Part shown: positions 1-8,847 of the stretch, piece after piece
Numbering within the stretch: position 1 is the stretch's first letter
How the letters are laid out: each line of letters starts with the position of its first letter
Assembly: GCF_900099805.1 (NCBI RefSeq)
Contig: NZ_FNDR01000005.1
Span: 372,001 to 436,000, forward strand
From: Variovorax sp. OV700
GTDB taxonomy: Bacteria; Pseudomonadota; Gammaproteobacteria; Burkholderiales; Burkholderiaceae_C
DNA length: 64,000 nt
Direction of reading: 5' to 3'
Notes under the pieces: generated by a model
What the model was told of the DNA's origin: nothing
Database searches by the model: none
What the model saw: only the letters and a program-made list of their open reading frames with translations
Translations under genes and position numbers: made by a program

Positions 1-1
1 G

Positions 2-535
2 CTACTCAACCGCCTGTGCGACGAGCTGCGCACGCCATGTAACCTGGTGGTGCGCGACGGCCGCTCCATCGTCTATGTGGCCAAGGTGGCGCCGCCCACG
101 CCCTTCGCCAGCTCGGTCACCGTGGGCACGCGCCTGCCGGCCCATGCCACCGTGCTCGGCCGCGTGCTGCTCGAAGACCTCACGCTGCCGCAGCTGCGCG
201 CGCTCTATCCGGAGGACAAGCTCGAGACCTTCTCGCCGAGCACGCCCAAGACCGTGAGCGAACTGTTCGACATGGTCCAGGCCGACCGCAGCCGCGGCTA
301 TGTGCTGGGCGAGGGCTTCTTCGAATCGAACATCTCCAGCATCGCGGCGCCGGTGCGCGACCACAGCGGCCACATCGTGGCAGCGCTGGGCGCCACCATC
401 ACCTCGGGCCACATCGAAGAGAACCGCATGGACGAGATGGTGCTGCGCGTGCGCAGCACCGCGGAAGAGATCTCGGGCCTGCTGAACTATTCGCCCGCAC
501 GCGCCAACAAGGTGGTGCCGCTTCGCAGCGCATGA
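2..535 (+). CDS. IclR family transcriptional regulator, C-terminal part (5' end outside window)
   Basis: About 177 residues of the effector-binding domain are visible, running in frame from the left edge to a TGA at 533-535; the N-terminal winged helix-turn-helix lies outside the window. The stretch VGTRLPAHATVLGRVLL is the usual IclR ligand-domain opening, followed by the R-G-Y-x-L-G-E-G segment and the typical ending in which a Met-rich helix (MDEMVLRVRSTAEEIS) closes the domain. IclR proteins bind small aromatic or organic acids and control neighbouring catabolic operons. Its stop codon overlaps the start of the SDR gene by 4 bases (ATGA), so it is probably transcribed with, and regulates, the operon that follows. 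The family call is firm; the ligand is unknown. Confidence 0.9.
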   Translation, partial: LLNRLCDELRTPCNLVVRDGRSIVYVAKVAPPTPFASSVTVGTRLPAHATVLGRVLLEDLTLPQLRALYPEDKLETFSPSTPKTVSELFDMVQADRSRGYVLGEGFFESNISSIAAPVRDHSGHIVAALGATITSGHIEENRMDEMVLRVRSTAEEISGLLNYSPARANKVVPLRSA

Positions 536-1377
536 CGGTCATGACGATGCAGGCAGCACCTTCCTTCTTTGCCGCCGATGCGTTGGCGGGCCGCGTGGCC
601 GTGGTCACGGGCGGCTCCTCCGGCATCGGCCTCGCGACCGTCGAACTGCTGCTCGCGAGTGGCGCATCCGTCGCGCTGTGCGGCCGCAACGCCGAGCGGC
701 TCGACGCCGCGGTAGCCGGCCTGCGCGAGAAGCACCCGCACGGCAGGCTGTTCGCGCAGCCCTGCGACGTGCTCGATGCCGGCTCGGTCCGCGCCTTCGC
801 CGCCGCGAGCGAAGCTGCGCTCGGCCCGGCCTCGATGCTCGTGAACAACGCGGGGCAGGGCCGTGTCTCCACCTTCGCCGACACCGACGACGCGGCCTGG
901 ACCGAAGAGCTCAACCTGAAGTTCTTCTCCGTCATCAACCCCACGCGCGCCTTCCTGCCGCAGCTCACGGCGCAGCGCACCGTGCTCGGTGATGCCGCGA
1001 TCGTCTGCGCCAACTCGCTGCTGGCACGCCAGCCCGAGCCGCACATGGTCGCCACCTCGGCCGCGCGCGCCGGTCTCTTGAACCTGGTGCGTTCGATGGC
1101 CACAGAGTTCGCGGCGCAGGGCGTGCGCGTCAACGGCATCCTCATCGGCCTGGTCGAGTCGGGCCAATGGCGCCGCCGCTTCGAGGCGCGCGAAGACAAG
1201 TCGCTGGACTGGGCCGCCTGGAGCGGCCAGCTCGCGAAGAACAAACACATCCCGCTGGGTCGACTGGGGCTTCCGAGCGAAGCCGCGCGCGCGATCCTTT
1301 TCCTGGCTTCACCGCTCGCCTCGTACACGACCGGCAGCCATATCGACATTTCCGGAGGCCTTTCGCGCCATGCATAA
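532..1377 (+). CDS. SDR family oxidoreductase with degenerate active site
   Basis: A 281-aa short-chain dehydrogenase/reductase. The cofactor motif TGGSSGIG sits at about residues 26-33 and NNAG near 107, so a Rossmann fold and NAD(P) binding are expected. The part that should carry the catalytic Y-x-x-x-K reads TSAAR when aligned on the following helix (RAGLLNLVRSMA), so the Tyr and the Lys both appear to be replaced; an upstream Ser (CANS) is retained. That is unusual for a working classical SDR and suggests a non-reductase role or altered chemistry. The C-terminus has the normal SDR tail (SHIDISGGL). Translation is coupled: start overlaps the IclR stop, and its end overlaps the next gene by 8 bases. 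Substrate unknown. Confidence 0.88.
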   Translation: MTVMTMQAAPSFFAADALAGRVAVVTGGSSGIGLATVELLLASGASVALCGRNAERLDAAVAGLREKHPHGRLFAQPCDVLDAGSVRAFAAASEAALGPASMLVNNAGQGRVSTFADTDDAAWTEELNLKFFSVINPTRAFLPQLTAQRTVLGDAAIVCANSLLARQPEPHMVATSAARAGLLNLVRSMATEFAAQGVRVNGILIGLVESGQWRRRFEAREDKSLDWAAWSGQLAKNKHIPLGRLGLPSEAARAILFLASPLASYTTGSHIDISGGLSRHA

Positions 1378-3085
1378 CCCCATGAACAACAACACAGTCA
1401 CCGTCGGCGCCGTCGTCGCCGCATTCCTCGAACAGTGCGGCGTCAAGGCAGCCTTCGGTGTCATCTCGATCCACAACATGCCCATCCTCGATGCTTTCGC
1501 GCAACGCGGCGCGATCCGCTTCGTGCCGGCGCGCGGCGAGGCCGGTGCGGGCAACATGGCCGACGCCTATGCGCGTTCCACGGCCAGCCTGGGCGTGTGC
1601 CTCACCAGCACCGGCCCGGCCGCCGGCAACATCGCAGGCAGCATGGTCGAGGCGCTGACGGCCGGCGCGCCGCTCTTGCACATCACGGGCCAGATCGAGA
1701 CGCCATATCTCGACAAGGGCATGTCGTACATCCACGAGGCACCCGACCAGCTCACCATGCTCAAGGCGGTGTCGAAGGCGGCCCTGCGGGTGCGCAGCGT
1801 GGAGACGGTGCTCGGCACGCTCAAGCGCGCGGTTCAGCTCGCATTGACCGCGCCGACCGGCCCGGTCAGCGTGGAGATCCCGATCGACATTCAGTCGGCG
1901 CTCACGACCATGCCGGCCGACCTGTCGCCGCTGCCCATCGAGCGGCCCGTGCCTTCCGCCGCTTCGCTCGACGCGCTGGCCGCTCGGCTGGCAGCTGCCA
2001 GGCGCCCGATGCTGTGGGTCGGCGGCGGCGCGCGCCATGCCGGTGCCGCGATAAAGCGCCTGCAGAAGCTCGGCTTCGGCGTGGTCACCACCACGCAAGG
2101 CCGCGGCACGGTGCCCGAGGACGACGCCGGCTCGCTTGGCTCCTACAACATCCACAAGCCGGTCGAGGCGCTGTACCAGCGCTGCGACGCGATGCTGGTC
2201 GTCGGCTCGCGCCTGCGTGGCAACGAAACGCTCAAGTACGAACTGAAGCTGCCGCGCCCGCTGCTGCGCATCGACGCCGATGCCGCTGCCGAGGGCCGTG
2301 GCTACGCCACCGATCTGTTCGTCTGCGGCGATTCCGCGCTGGCCCTCGAAGGCCTGGCCGACCGCCTCGAAGCCGCGAAGTACAGCGCTGACCCGGCGCT
2401 GCTCGCCGAGCTGCGCGCCGCGCACGAGCAGGCCGTCGCCTCGCTGTCCGACGGCCTCGGCCCCTACGCCGCGCTCGTGAAAGAACTGCAGGCGGCAGCC
2501 GGCCGCAGCTTCAACTGGGTGCGAGACGTCACGGTGTCGAACAGCACCTGGGGCAACCGCGAGCTGCGCATCTTCGAACCCAGCGCGGGCGTGCATGCCA
2601 CCGGCGGCGGCATCGGGCAGGGCATGCCGATGGCCATCGGCGCGGCCATCGGCGCGGCGGAAACCGGCTCGGGCCGCAAGACCTTCTGCCTGGCCGGCGA
2701 TGGCGGATTCATCCTGAACCTGGGAGAACTCGCGACGGCCGTTCAGGAAGAGGCCGACATGGTGATCGTGCTGATGAACGACAAGGGCTATGGCGTCATC
2801 AAGAACATCCAGGACGCGCAGTACGGCGGCCGCCGCTGCTATGCCGACCTGCACACGCCCGACTACGCAATGCTGTGCGCTTCGCTGGCCCTGCCGCATG
2901 CCCGCGTGCAACGCATCGAAGAACTGAAGGCGAAGCTGGGCGAAGCGCTGGCGAAGAAGGGCCCGTTCCTGCTCGAGATCGACATGCTCTCGATCGGCGA
3001 ATTCAAGAGCGCATTCGCCGGCCCGCCGACCAACACCGTGACCCGGATTCCGGCGCTCGGCAAGGCTGCCGCGTCGGTGGAGTGA
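1370..3085 (+). CDS. Thiamine diphosphate-binding enzyme (acetolactate synthase/benzoylformate decarboxylase-like)
   Basis: 571 aa, the normal length for the POX/ALS/decarboxylase superfamily with its three domains (PYR, central, PP). The N-terminal domain has the ThDP-activating Glu context (ARGEAGAGNMADAYAR) and the STGPAAGN loop. The C-terminal domain carries the metal/ThDP motif GDGGF followed about 25 residues later by the Asn of LMNDKGYG. The start at 1370 is supported by GGAGG at 1354-1358. It likely decarboxylates or ligates a 2-oxo acid made by the pathway, giving an aldehyde for the aldehyde dehydrogenase two genes downstream; that link is inference. Substrate cannot be read from sequence. 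Confidence 0.88.
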   Translation: MHNPMNNNTVTVGAVVAAFLEQCGVKAAFGVISIHNMPILDAFAQRGAIRFVPARGEAGAGNMADAYARSTASLGVCLTSTGPAAGNIAGSMVEALTAGAPLLHITGQIETPYLDKGMSYIHEAPDQLTMLKAVSKAALRVRSVETVLGTLKRAVQLALTAPTGPVSVEIPIDIQSALTTMPADLSPLPIERPVPSAASLDALAARLAAARRPMLWVGGGARHAGAAIKRLQKLGFGVVTTTQGRGTVPEDDAGSLGSYNIHKPVEALYQRCDAMLVVGSRLRGNETLKYELKLPRPLLRIDADAAAEGRGYATDLFVCGDSALALEGLADRLEAAKYSADPALLAELRAAHEQAVASLSDGLGPYAALVKELQAAAGRSFNWVRDVTVSNSTWGNRELRIFEPSAGVHATGGGIGQGMPMAIGAAIGAAETGSGRKTFCLAGDGGFILNLGELATAVQEEADMVIVLMNDKGYGVIKNIQDAQYGGRRCYADLHTPDYAMLCASLALPHARVQRIEELKAKLGEALAKKGPFLLEIDMLSIGEFKSAFAGPPTNTVTRIPALGKAAASVE

Positions 3086-3089
3086 CCAC

Positions 3090-3884
3090 ATGACCGTCTT
3101 GCGTATTGCACTCATCGGCTGCGGTGCCATCGGCACTTCGGTGCTCGAACTGCTCGAGGACGATGCCGCGCTGGCAGTGGTGGCCATCGTCGTGCCGGCC
3201 GAAGGCGTGACCGCGGCGCAGGCGCTGGTGCCGGGCGTGAAGGTCGGCAGCAGCGTGCCCGTCACCGGCATCGACCTCGTGGTCGAGACGGCCGGGCATG
3301 CGGCCATCGAAGAGCACGTGCTGCCGGCGCTTGCACGCGGCACGCCCTGCATCGTCGCCTCGGTGGGCGCGTTGTCGGCCGCGGGCCTGGCTGAAAAGCT
3401 CGAGGCTGCCGCAGCTGCCGGCCGCACGCAGGTGCAGTTGATCGCCGGCGCCATCGGCGGCATCGACGCGCTGTCCGCCGCCCGCATTGGGGGGCTTGGC
3501 AGCGTGCGCTACACCGGCCGCAAACCGCCGCACGCATGGAAGGGCACGCCGGCCGAGCAGGGGCGTGACCTCGACGCGCTGACGCAGCAGGCGGTGATCT
3601 TCGAAGGCAGCGCGCGCGAAGCGGCCTTGCTCTATCCGAAGAACGCCAACGTCGCGGCCACCGTCTCGCTCGCGGGCCTGGGGCTCGACAGGACGCTGGT
3701 GCGCCTGATCGCCGACCCTGCCGTTGCCGAGAACGTCCACACGGTCGAAGCCGAAGGCGCCTTCGGCAGCTTCGAGCTGACCATGCGCAACAAGCCGCTT
3801 GCGGCCAACCCCAAGACCTCCGCGCTCACCGTCTACAGCGCCGTGCGCGCCTTGCGCAACCGGGCCGCGGCCCTTGCCATCTGA
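3090..3884 (+). CDS. Aspartate dehydrogenase family protein
   Basis: 264 aa with an N-terminal nucleotide-binding motif (GCGAIGTSVLE, residues about 10-20) and a C-terminal DUF108-type catalytic domain with the family's GAIGGIDAL and ANVAATVSLAG signatures. Characterised relatives oxidise L-aspartate to iminoaspartate/oxaloacetate with NAD(P)+ or run the reverse amination. It starts 4 bases after the ThDP enzyme stop and is followed immediately by the aldehyde dehydrogenase, so it is part of the catabolic operon and not of NAD biosynthesis. A role on an amino or imino intermediate of the substrate is plausible but unproven. Confidence 0.85.
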   Translation: MTVLRIALIGCGAIGTSVLELLEDDAALAVVAIVVPAEGVTAAQALVPGVKVGSSVPVTGIDLVVETAGHAAIEEHVLPALARGTPCIVASVGALSAAGLAEKLEAAAAAGRTQVQLIAGAIGGIDALSAARIGGLGSVRYTGRKPPHAWKGTPAEQGRDLDALTQQAVIFEGSAREAALLYPKNANVAATVSLAGLGLDRTLVRLIADPAVAENVHTVEAEGAFGSFELTMRNKPLAANPKTSALTVYSAVRALRNRAAALAI

Positions 3885-3893
3885 GTGCCTCAC

Positions 3894-5369
3894 ATGATTT
3901 CTTCCGAACTTCTTCCGATCTGCATTGCCGGCGAATGGCGTCTGGGTGGCGGCGACGTGTACGAGAGCCTGTACCCCGCCACGGGCGAGCCGATCGCGCG
4001 CCTCAAGGCCGCAAGCCTCGCCGACGTCGAGGAGGCCATCACCCGCGCCGACCACGCGTTCCGCACCAGCGGCTGGGCCCAACGCCTGCCGCATGATCGC
4101 GCGGCCGTGCTGCACCGCGTGGCACAACTGATCCGCGAAGAAGGCGAATCGCTCGCGCAGAAGCAGCGCCTGGACAACGGCAAACCGATCAACGAAACAC
4201 GCAACCTCGTGGCCAGCGCGGCCGCCACTTTTCAGTTCTTCGCCGCTGCGCTGGAGACGCTCGAAGAAACCATCACCCCCTCGCGCGGCGCTTTCGTCAC
4301 GATGAGCGTGCACGAGCCCATGGGCGTGGTCGCGGCCATCACGCCGTGGAACTCGCCGATTGCGAGCGAAGCGCAGAAGCTGGCGCCCGCGCTGGCGGCC
4401 GGCAACGCGGTGGTCGTGAAGCCCGCCGAAGTCACGCCGCTGATGGCGTTGGAGCTGGCGCGCATCTGCGAGAAGGCCGGCGTGCCGAAGGGCATCGTCA
4501 GCGTGCTGCCGGGCAAGGGCTCGGTCATCGGCGATGCGATCACCCAGCACCCGCTGGTCAAGCGCGTCTCGTTCACCGGCGGCACCACCACCGGCAAACA
4601 CATCGCGCACATCGCGGCCGACAAGATGATGCCGGTGTCGCTGGAGCTGGGCGGCAAGTCGCCGACCATGGTGCTCGACGACGCCGACCTCGATCATGCG
4701 GTGAACGGCGTGCTGTACGGCATCTTCAGTTCGTCGGGCGAGTCATGCATCGCGGGCTCGCGCCTGTTCGTGGCGCGGAGCATCTACGACGAGTTCCTGA
4801 CGCGGCTGGCCGAAGGTGCCAACGCGTTGCGCGTGGGCGACCCGGCGTCGGAGCAGACGCAGATGGGGCCGCTGATCACCGCGAAGCACCGTGAAGGCAT
4901 CGAGCGCTATGTGGACCTCGGCGTGTCCGAGGGTGGCCGCATCCGCACCGGTGGCGTGCGTCCGCACGGCGCCAACTATGACAACGGCTACTTCTACAAG
5001 CCGACCATCATCGAAGGCCTGGACAACAGCGCGCGCATCAGCCAGGAAGAAATCTTCGGCCCGGTGCTCGTCGCGATGCCTTTTGACGATGAGGAATCGC
5101 TGATCGCGCAGGCCAACGACAGCGTCTACGCGCTCGCCGCCGGCATCTGGAGCCGCGACTTCAAGCGCGCCTGGAAGCTCGGCCGCGCGGTTCAGGCCGG
5201 CACGGTCTGGGTCAACACCTACAAGCAGTTCTCCGTCTCCACGCCGTTCGGCGGCTGGCGCGACAGTGGCCTCGGCCGCGAGAAGGGCCGCGAAGGCATC
5301 TTCCAGTACATGGAGCAGAAGAGCATGTACTGGGGCACGAACGACCAACCGCTCCCGTGGGCGAACTGA
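3894..5369 (+). CDS. NAD(P)+-dependent aldehyde dehydrogenase
   Basis: A class 3-type ALDH of about 491 aa. The catalytic Glu is in LELGGKSPTMV and the catalytic Cys in SSGESCIAGSR; cofactor-binding ITPWNSPI and GFTGGTTTGK-like (VSFTGGTTTGK) segments precede them, and the C-terminal FGGWRDSGLGREKG is typical. I chose ATG 3894; a GTG at 3885 directly after the previous stop is possible but would add only three residues and lacks a ribosome site. It probably oxidises an aldehyde produced by the ThDP enzyme to a carboxylic acid. Closely spaced between the aspartate dehydrogenase-like gene and the VOC gene. Confidence 0.93.
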   Translation: MISSELLPICIAGEWRLGGGDVYESLYPATGEPIARLKAASLADVEEAITRADHAFRTSGWAQRLPHDRAAVLHRVAQLIREEGESLAQKQRLDNGKPINETRNLVASAAATFQFFAAALETLEETITPSRGAFVTMSVHEPMGVVAAITPWNSPIASEAQKLAPALAAGNAVVVKPAEVTPLMALELARICEKAGVPKGIVSVLPGKGSVIGDAITQHPLVKRVSFTGGTTTGKHIAHIAADKMMPVSLELGGKSPTMVLDDADLDHAVNGVLYGIFSSSGESCIAGSRLFVARSIYDEFLTRLAEGANALRVGDPASEQTQMGPLITAKHREGIERYVDLGVSEGGRIRTGGVRPHGANYDNGYFYKPTIIEGLDNSARISQEEIFGPVLVAMPFDDEESLIAQANDSVYALAAGIWSRDFKRAWKLGRAVQAGTVWVNTYKQFSVSTPFGGWRDSGLGREKGREGIFQYMEQKSMYWGTNDQPLPWAN

Positions 5370-5382
5370 AGAGGACACCACC

Positions 5383-6354
5383 ATGAGCGTTCTAGGCATC
5401 GACCAGATCACCTACGGGGCAGAAGACCTGCCCACCTGCCGCCGTTTCTTCGAGGACTGGGGCCTCGTGCTGAAATCGGAAGCGGCCGACGAACTCGTCT
5501 TCGAGTGCCTCAACGGCTGCAAGGTGGTCGTCGCGGCGTTGGACAAGGCTGGCCTGCCGCCCGCGATGGAAGAGGGCCCGACGCTGCGCGAAGTGGTGTG
5601 GGGCGTGGAAAGCGATGCGGACCTCGACCGCTACGCCGCCGCCATCGCGCAAGACCCGGCCTTCTTCGACAGCACCGTCGATGGCGCACGCCGCATCGGC
5701 TGCATCGACCCCAATGGCCTGGCCGTTCGTTTGCAGGTCAGCCGCAAGCACGCCGTCGAAGTCGACTGCGGCGCCATGAACACCTGGAACGCCAAGCCGC
5801 GCATCAACCAGGCCGCGCCGATCTACGAACGCGCGACGCCGATCGAAGTCGGTCACGTGGTGTTCTTCGTCAATGACGTGGTGGGCACCAGCGCTTTCTA
5901 CGCGCAGCGCTTCGGCTTCGTCTCGTCCGACAGCTACCCCAACCGCGGCGCTTTCATGCGTTGCGCGGCAGAGGGCGGTCACCACGACCTGTTCCTGCTG
6001 CAGATTCCTTCGGGCAAGCGCGGCCTCAACCATGTGGCCTTCACCGTGCGCGACATCCACGAAGTCTTCGGCGGCGGCCTGCATTTCTCGCGCCGCGGCT
6101 GGGAAACGCAACTGGGCCCGGGGCGTCATCCGGTGTCGTCGGCCTACTTCTGGTACTTCAAGAACCCGGCCGGCGGTTTGATCGAGTACTACGCCGACGA
6201 AGACCAGCTCACTGCCGACTGGCAGCCGCGCGAATTCGAGCCGGGCCCGACGGTTTTTGCCGAATGGGCGGTCGATGGGGGCCTCGATGGCAACACCCGC
6301 CGTCAGAAGAACGCGGAGGGACCGAAGGGCGCTTTCCTCACAGAGAAAAAGTGA
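5383..6354 (+). CDS. VOC family protein, two-domain extradiol dioxygenase-like
   Basis: 323 aa with two vicinal-oxygen-chelate modules: an N-terminal one (IDQITYGAEDLPTCRRFFEDWG) and a C-terminal one beginning at VGHVVFFVNDVVGTSAFYAQR. Candidate metal ligands of the C-terminal module are His in VGHVVFF, His in LNHVAFTV and Glu in LIEYYAD, matching the 2-His-1-Glu pattern of extradiol dioxygenases. It could cleave a catecholic ring formed by the monooxygenase or Rieske enzyme of the same operon. A longer reading frame upstream overlaps the aldehyde dehydrogenase; ATG 5383, 13 bases after that stop and preceded by GAGGA, is the sensible start. Exact substrate unknown; a lyase or isomerase role is possible. 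Confidence 0.85.
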   Translation: MSVLGIDQITYGAEDLPTCRRFFEDWGLVLKSEAADELVFECLNGCKVVVAALDKAGLPPAMEEGPTLREVVWGVESDADLDRYAAAIAQDPAFFDSTVDGARRIGCIDPNGLAVRLQVSRKHAVEVDCGAMNTWNAKPRINQAAPIYERATPIEVGHVVFFVNDVVGTSAFYAQRFGFVSSDSYPNRGAFMRCAAEGGHHDLFLLQIPSGKRGLNHVAFTVRDIHEVFGGGLHFSRRGWETQLGPGRHPVSSAYFWYFKNPAGGLIEYYADEDQLTADWQPREFEPGPTVFAEWAVDGGLDGNTRRQKNAEGPKGAFLTEKK

Positions 6355-6371
6355 ACCTGAATTTCACCACC

Positions 6372-7364
6372 ATGCAACGACATCTTTCCTTCTCCCTGTT
6401 ATTCGCCGCGCTGGCAGCCTTTGCCGTCGCGTCGCCCGCGCAAGCTCAGAGCGATGCACAGAAGCAGCTATCGAGCGACCGCTTCACCATCGTCTCGCCG
6501 TTCCCGCCCGGCGGCCCGGTCGACACGCTGGCCCGCGTGCTCTCCGACGGGCTCGCCAAGCGCTACGGCCAGGCCGCAGTGGTCGAAAACCTCGTCGGCG
6601 CGGCCGGCAACATCGGCATCGACAAGGTCAAGCGCGCCAAGGGCGACGGCCACACGCTGCTCGTGGTGCCGGCCGGCAATCTCACGATCAACCCGACGTT
6701 GATGCCGAACTTCCCGTTCGACATCGAGAAGGACTTCGTTCCGGTCACCATGCTGGCCAAGGCGCCCAACGTGCTGGTGACGTCTCCCGCGTCGGGCATC
6801 AAGAGCGCCAAGGAACTGGTGGCGATGGCCAAGGCCAAGCCTGGCACGCTGTCGTATGCCTCGCCGGGCGTGGGCAGCGGCCTGCACCTGGCGGGCGAGC
6901 TGTTCAAGCAGCAGGCCGGCATCGACATGCTGCACGTGCCCTACAAGGGCACGGCACCGGCGCTCAACGACGTGCTCGGCGGCTCGGTGCCGCTGATGTT
7001 CAGCAACCTGCCGGCGACCATGCCCTTCATCAAGAACGGCAAGCTCGTTGCACTGGGTGTGACCGAGGCCGCGCGCAGCCCCGCTGCACCGGAGATCCCG
7101 ACGCTGGCGGAGCAGGGTATCCAGGGCGTGGCAGTGACCTCGTGGTACGGCCTGCTGGCGCCGAAGGGCACGCCGCCCGCTGTCGTCGAACAGCTCGCGA
7201 AAGACGCCGCGGACATGCTGGCCCAACCCGACGTGCGCGAACGCCTCAAGGCGCAAGGCATGACCGACGCGGCCATGAAGCCGGCCGCATTTGCGGCGCA
7301 CATCCGCGATGAAACGGCCGTGTGGGCCAGGATCATCAAGGCACGCAACATCGTGGCCGAGTGA
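6372..7364 (+). CDS. Bug/TctC family tripartite tricarboxylate transporter substrate-binding protein
   Basis: 330 aa with a cleavable signal peptide (hydrophobic LFAALAAFAVA ending in AQA near residue 25) and the family opening ITIV-like TIVSPFPPGGPVDTLAR, followed by GAAGNIGIDKVKRAKGDGHT and the LHVPYKGTAPALNDVLGG signature. Bug proteins bind carboxylates, aromatic acids or amides in the periplasm. No TctA/TctB membrane partners lie nearby, as is common for the expanded Bug families of Burkholderiales, so it may share permeases encoded elsewhere or act as a sensor. Its place inside the operon suggests it captures the pathway substrate. Confidence 0.93.
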   Translation: MQRHLSFSLLFAALAAFAVASPAQAQSDAQKQLSSDRFTIVSPFPPGGPVDTLARVLSDGLAKRYGQAAVVENLVGAAGNIGIDKVKRAKGDGHTLLVVPAGNLTINPTLMPNFPFDIEKDFVPVTMLAKAPNVLVTSPASGIKSAKELVAMAKAKPGTLSYASPGVGSGLHLAGELFKQQAGIDMLHVPYKGTAPALNDVLGGSVPLMFSNLPATMPFIKNGKLVALGVTEAARSPAAPEIPTLAEQGIQGVAVTSWYGLLAPKGTPPAVVEQLAKDAADMLAQPDVRERLKAQGMTDAAMKPAAFAAHIRDETAVWARIIKARNIVAE

Positions 7365-7395
7365 GCCGCGGACCACAAAAAAAGCAGAGACTCCC

Positions 7396-8565
7396 ATGAA
7401 GACAAACGAATCCACCATCGGCATCGGCATCGGCATCGTCGGTGCCGGCATCGGCGGCCTGGTGGCTGCCATCGCGCTGCGGCGCGCCGGGCACGACGTG
7501 ATCGTGTTCGAGCAGGCGAAGCAGTTCGCCCGCGTCGGCGCCGACATCAACCTCACGCCCAACGCGGTGCGCGCACTCGACGGCCTTGGTGTGGGCGAGG
7601 CGGCCCGTGTGACGGCGGCACGCCCGTCGCACCGCATCAGCCGCACCTACGACACCGGCGAGGAGACCTCGCGCCTGGAGATGGCCGACTCGGCCGAAGA
7701 ACGCTACGGCGCACCGCAGCTCACGATCCACCGCGCTGACCTGCTCGCTGCGTTGGCCGACATGTTCCCGGCCGAGCGCGTCGCACTCGGCAAGCGTGCG
7801 GAGACCATCGTTGCGGACGAGAAGGGCGTGAGCCTCTCGTTCACCGACGGCACCAGCGCCCGCGTCGGCGCGCTGCTTGGCGCCGATGGCATCCATTCCT
7901 GCGTGCGCACCGCGATGTTCGGCGCAGAGAGCCCGCGCTTCACCGGCATCGTTGCCTACCGCGCCGTGGTGCCCGCCGAGCGCGTGGCCGGCGTGCCGAA
8001 TCTCGGCGCCTTCACCAAGTGGTGGGGCCCGAACCCGCAGAGCCAGATCGTTACCTTCCCGCTCAACCGCGGCAAGGACGTCTTCATCTTCGCCACCACG
8101 CCGCAGGACACCTGGCACCTTGAGTCGTGGACGGCCCCAGGCAGCGTCGACGAGCTGCGCGAGCAGTACGTCGCCTACCACCCCGAGGCACGCGCCTTGC
8201 TCGACGCCTGCGACACGGTGCTCAAGACCGCGCTGTACGAGCGCGACCCGATGCTCGCCTGGGCGCAAGGCCGCATGGCGCTGCTCGGCGATGCCGCGCA
8301 CCCGATGCTGCCCTTCATGGCGCAAGGCGCCGGCATGGCGATCGAAGACGCCGTGGTGCTGGCCCGTCATCTCGAAGGCGCGGCAATGACCGATGTGGCC
8401 GACGCGTTGCAAGGCTACGAGAAAGCCCGCATCGAGCGCGCCAGCCAGGTGCAGCTCGGCTCGCGCGGCAACAACTGGCTGCGTGAAGGCGGCAACGCCG
8501 ACTGGGTCTACGGCTATGACGCCTGGGCCGTACCGCTGGGCGCGCCCGTCGCGGCCACCGCCTGA
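7396..8565 (+). CDS. FAD-dependent aromatic hydroxylase-like monooxygenase
   Basis: 389 aa, group A flavoprotein monooxygenase of the salicylate/3-hydroxybenzoate/6-hydroxynicotinate hydroxylase type. GIVGAGIGGLVAAIALRRAG near residues 13-32 is the FAD-binding GxGxxG, ADGIHS is the DG motif and GDAAHPMLPFMAQGAGMAIED is the second FAD contact (GD motif). Chosen start ATG 7396; a stretch encoding IGIGIGI precedes the dinucleotide fold. The family uses NAD(P)H and O2 to hydroxylate, sometimes decarboxylating, an aromatic or N-heteroaromatic ring. It sits between the binding protein and the Rieske oxygenase genes, so two different ring-activating oxygenases are encoded together. Confidence 0.9.
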   Translation: MKTNESTIGIGIGIVGAGIGGLVAAIALRRAGHDVIVFEQAKQFARVGADINLTPNAVRALDGLGVGEAARVTAARPSHRISRTYDTGEETSRLEMADSAEERYGAPQLTIHRADLLAALADMFPAERVALGKRAETIVADEKGVSLSFTDGTSARVGALLGADGIHSCVRTAMFGAESPRFTGIVAYRAVVPAERVAGVPNLGAFTKWWGPNPQSQIVTFPLNRGKDVFIFATTPQDTWHLESWTAPGSVDELREQYVAYHPEARALLDACDTVLKTALYERDPMLAWAQGRMALLGDAAHPMLPFMAQGAGMAIEDAVVLARHLEGAAMTDVADALQGYEKARIERASQVQLGSRGNNWLREGGNADWVYGYDAWAVPLGAPVAATA

Positions 8566-8599
8566 TTCATTCATTCCCCTCACTCCCCGGAGGCCCACG

Positions 8600-8821
8600 A
8601 TGCAACAAGACCGCTATCTCCAACCGCACCAGGCGCGCCAGCGCCCCGCGACCACTTACGAAGACCTGCTCGGCGACGTGATCGAACGCGCCTTCGGCGA
8701 CGGCATCCATGACCTCGCAGGCCTGGTGCAGCGGCTCAACGACAGCGGCCTGGCCACGCCTGGCGGCCAGCCGTGGACCGAAGCGCTGTACCGCAAGGAA
8801 ATGGCCGTGCTCGGCGCCTGA
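8600..8821 (+). CDS. Small recombinase-like helix-turn-helix protein in oxygenase operon
   Basis: A 73-aa protein starting at ATG 8600, nine bases after a GGAGG (8588-8592). The C-terminal half (LAGLVQRLNDSGLATPGGQPWT followed by LYRKEMAVLG) resembles the helix-turn-helix extension of serine-recombinase C-termini, where such a segment reads as residue-rich in G, W and T before a final helix; there is no catalytic domain. I recall similarly annotated small proteins beside Rieske oxygenases in comamonads. It may be a DNA-binding accessory or a small structural partner of the oxygenase. It lies 26 bases before the Rieske gene in the same direction. Function not established. Confidence 0.75.
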   Translation: MQQDRYLQPHQARQRPATTYEDLLGDVIERAFGDGIHDLAGLVQRLNDSGLATPGGQPWTEALYRKEMAVLGA

Positions 8822-8847
8822 GCAGAGACAGACAGAGAGAGATCACC

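Noticed and set aside
1142..4697. Very long minus-strand open frames across the catabolic genes (up to about 780 codons)
   Set aside because: They are antisense to well-supported plus-strand genes, are Arg/His/Ala-rich with no domain signatures and are expected in DNA of this base composition.
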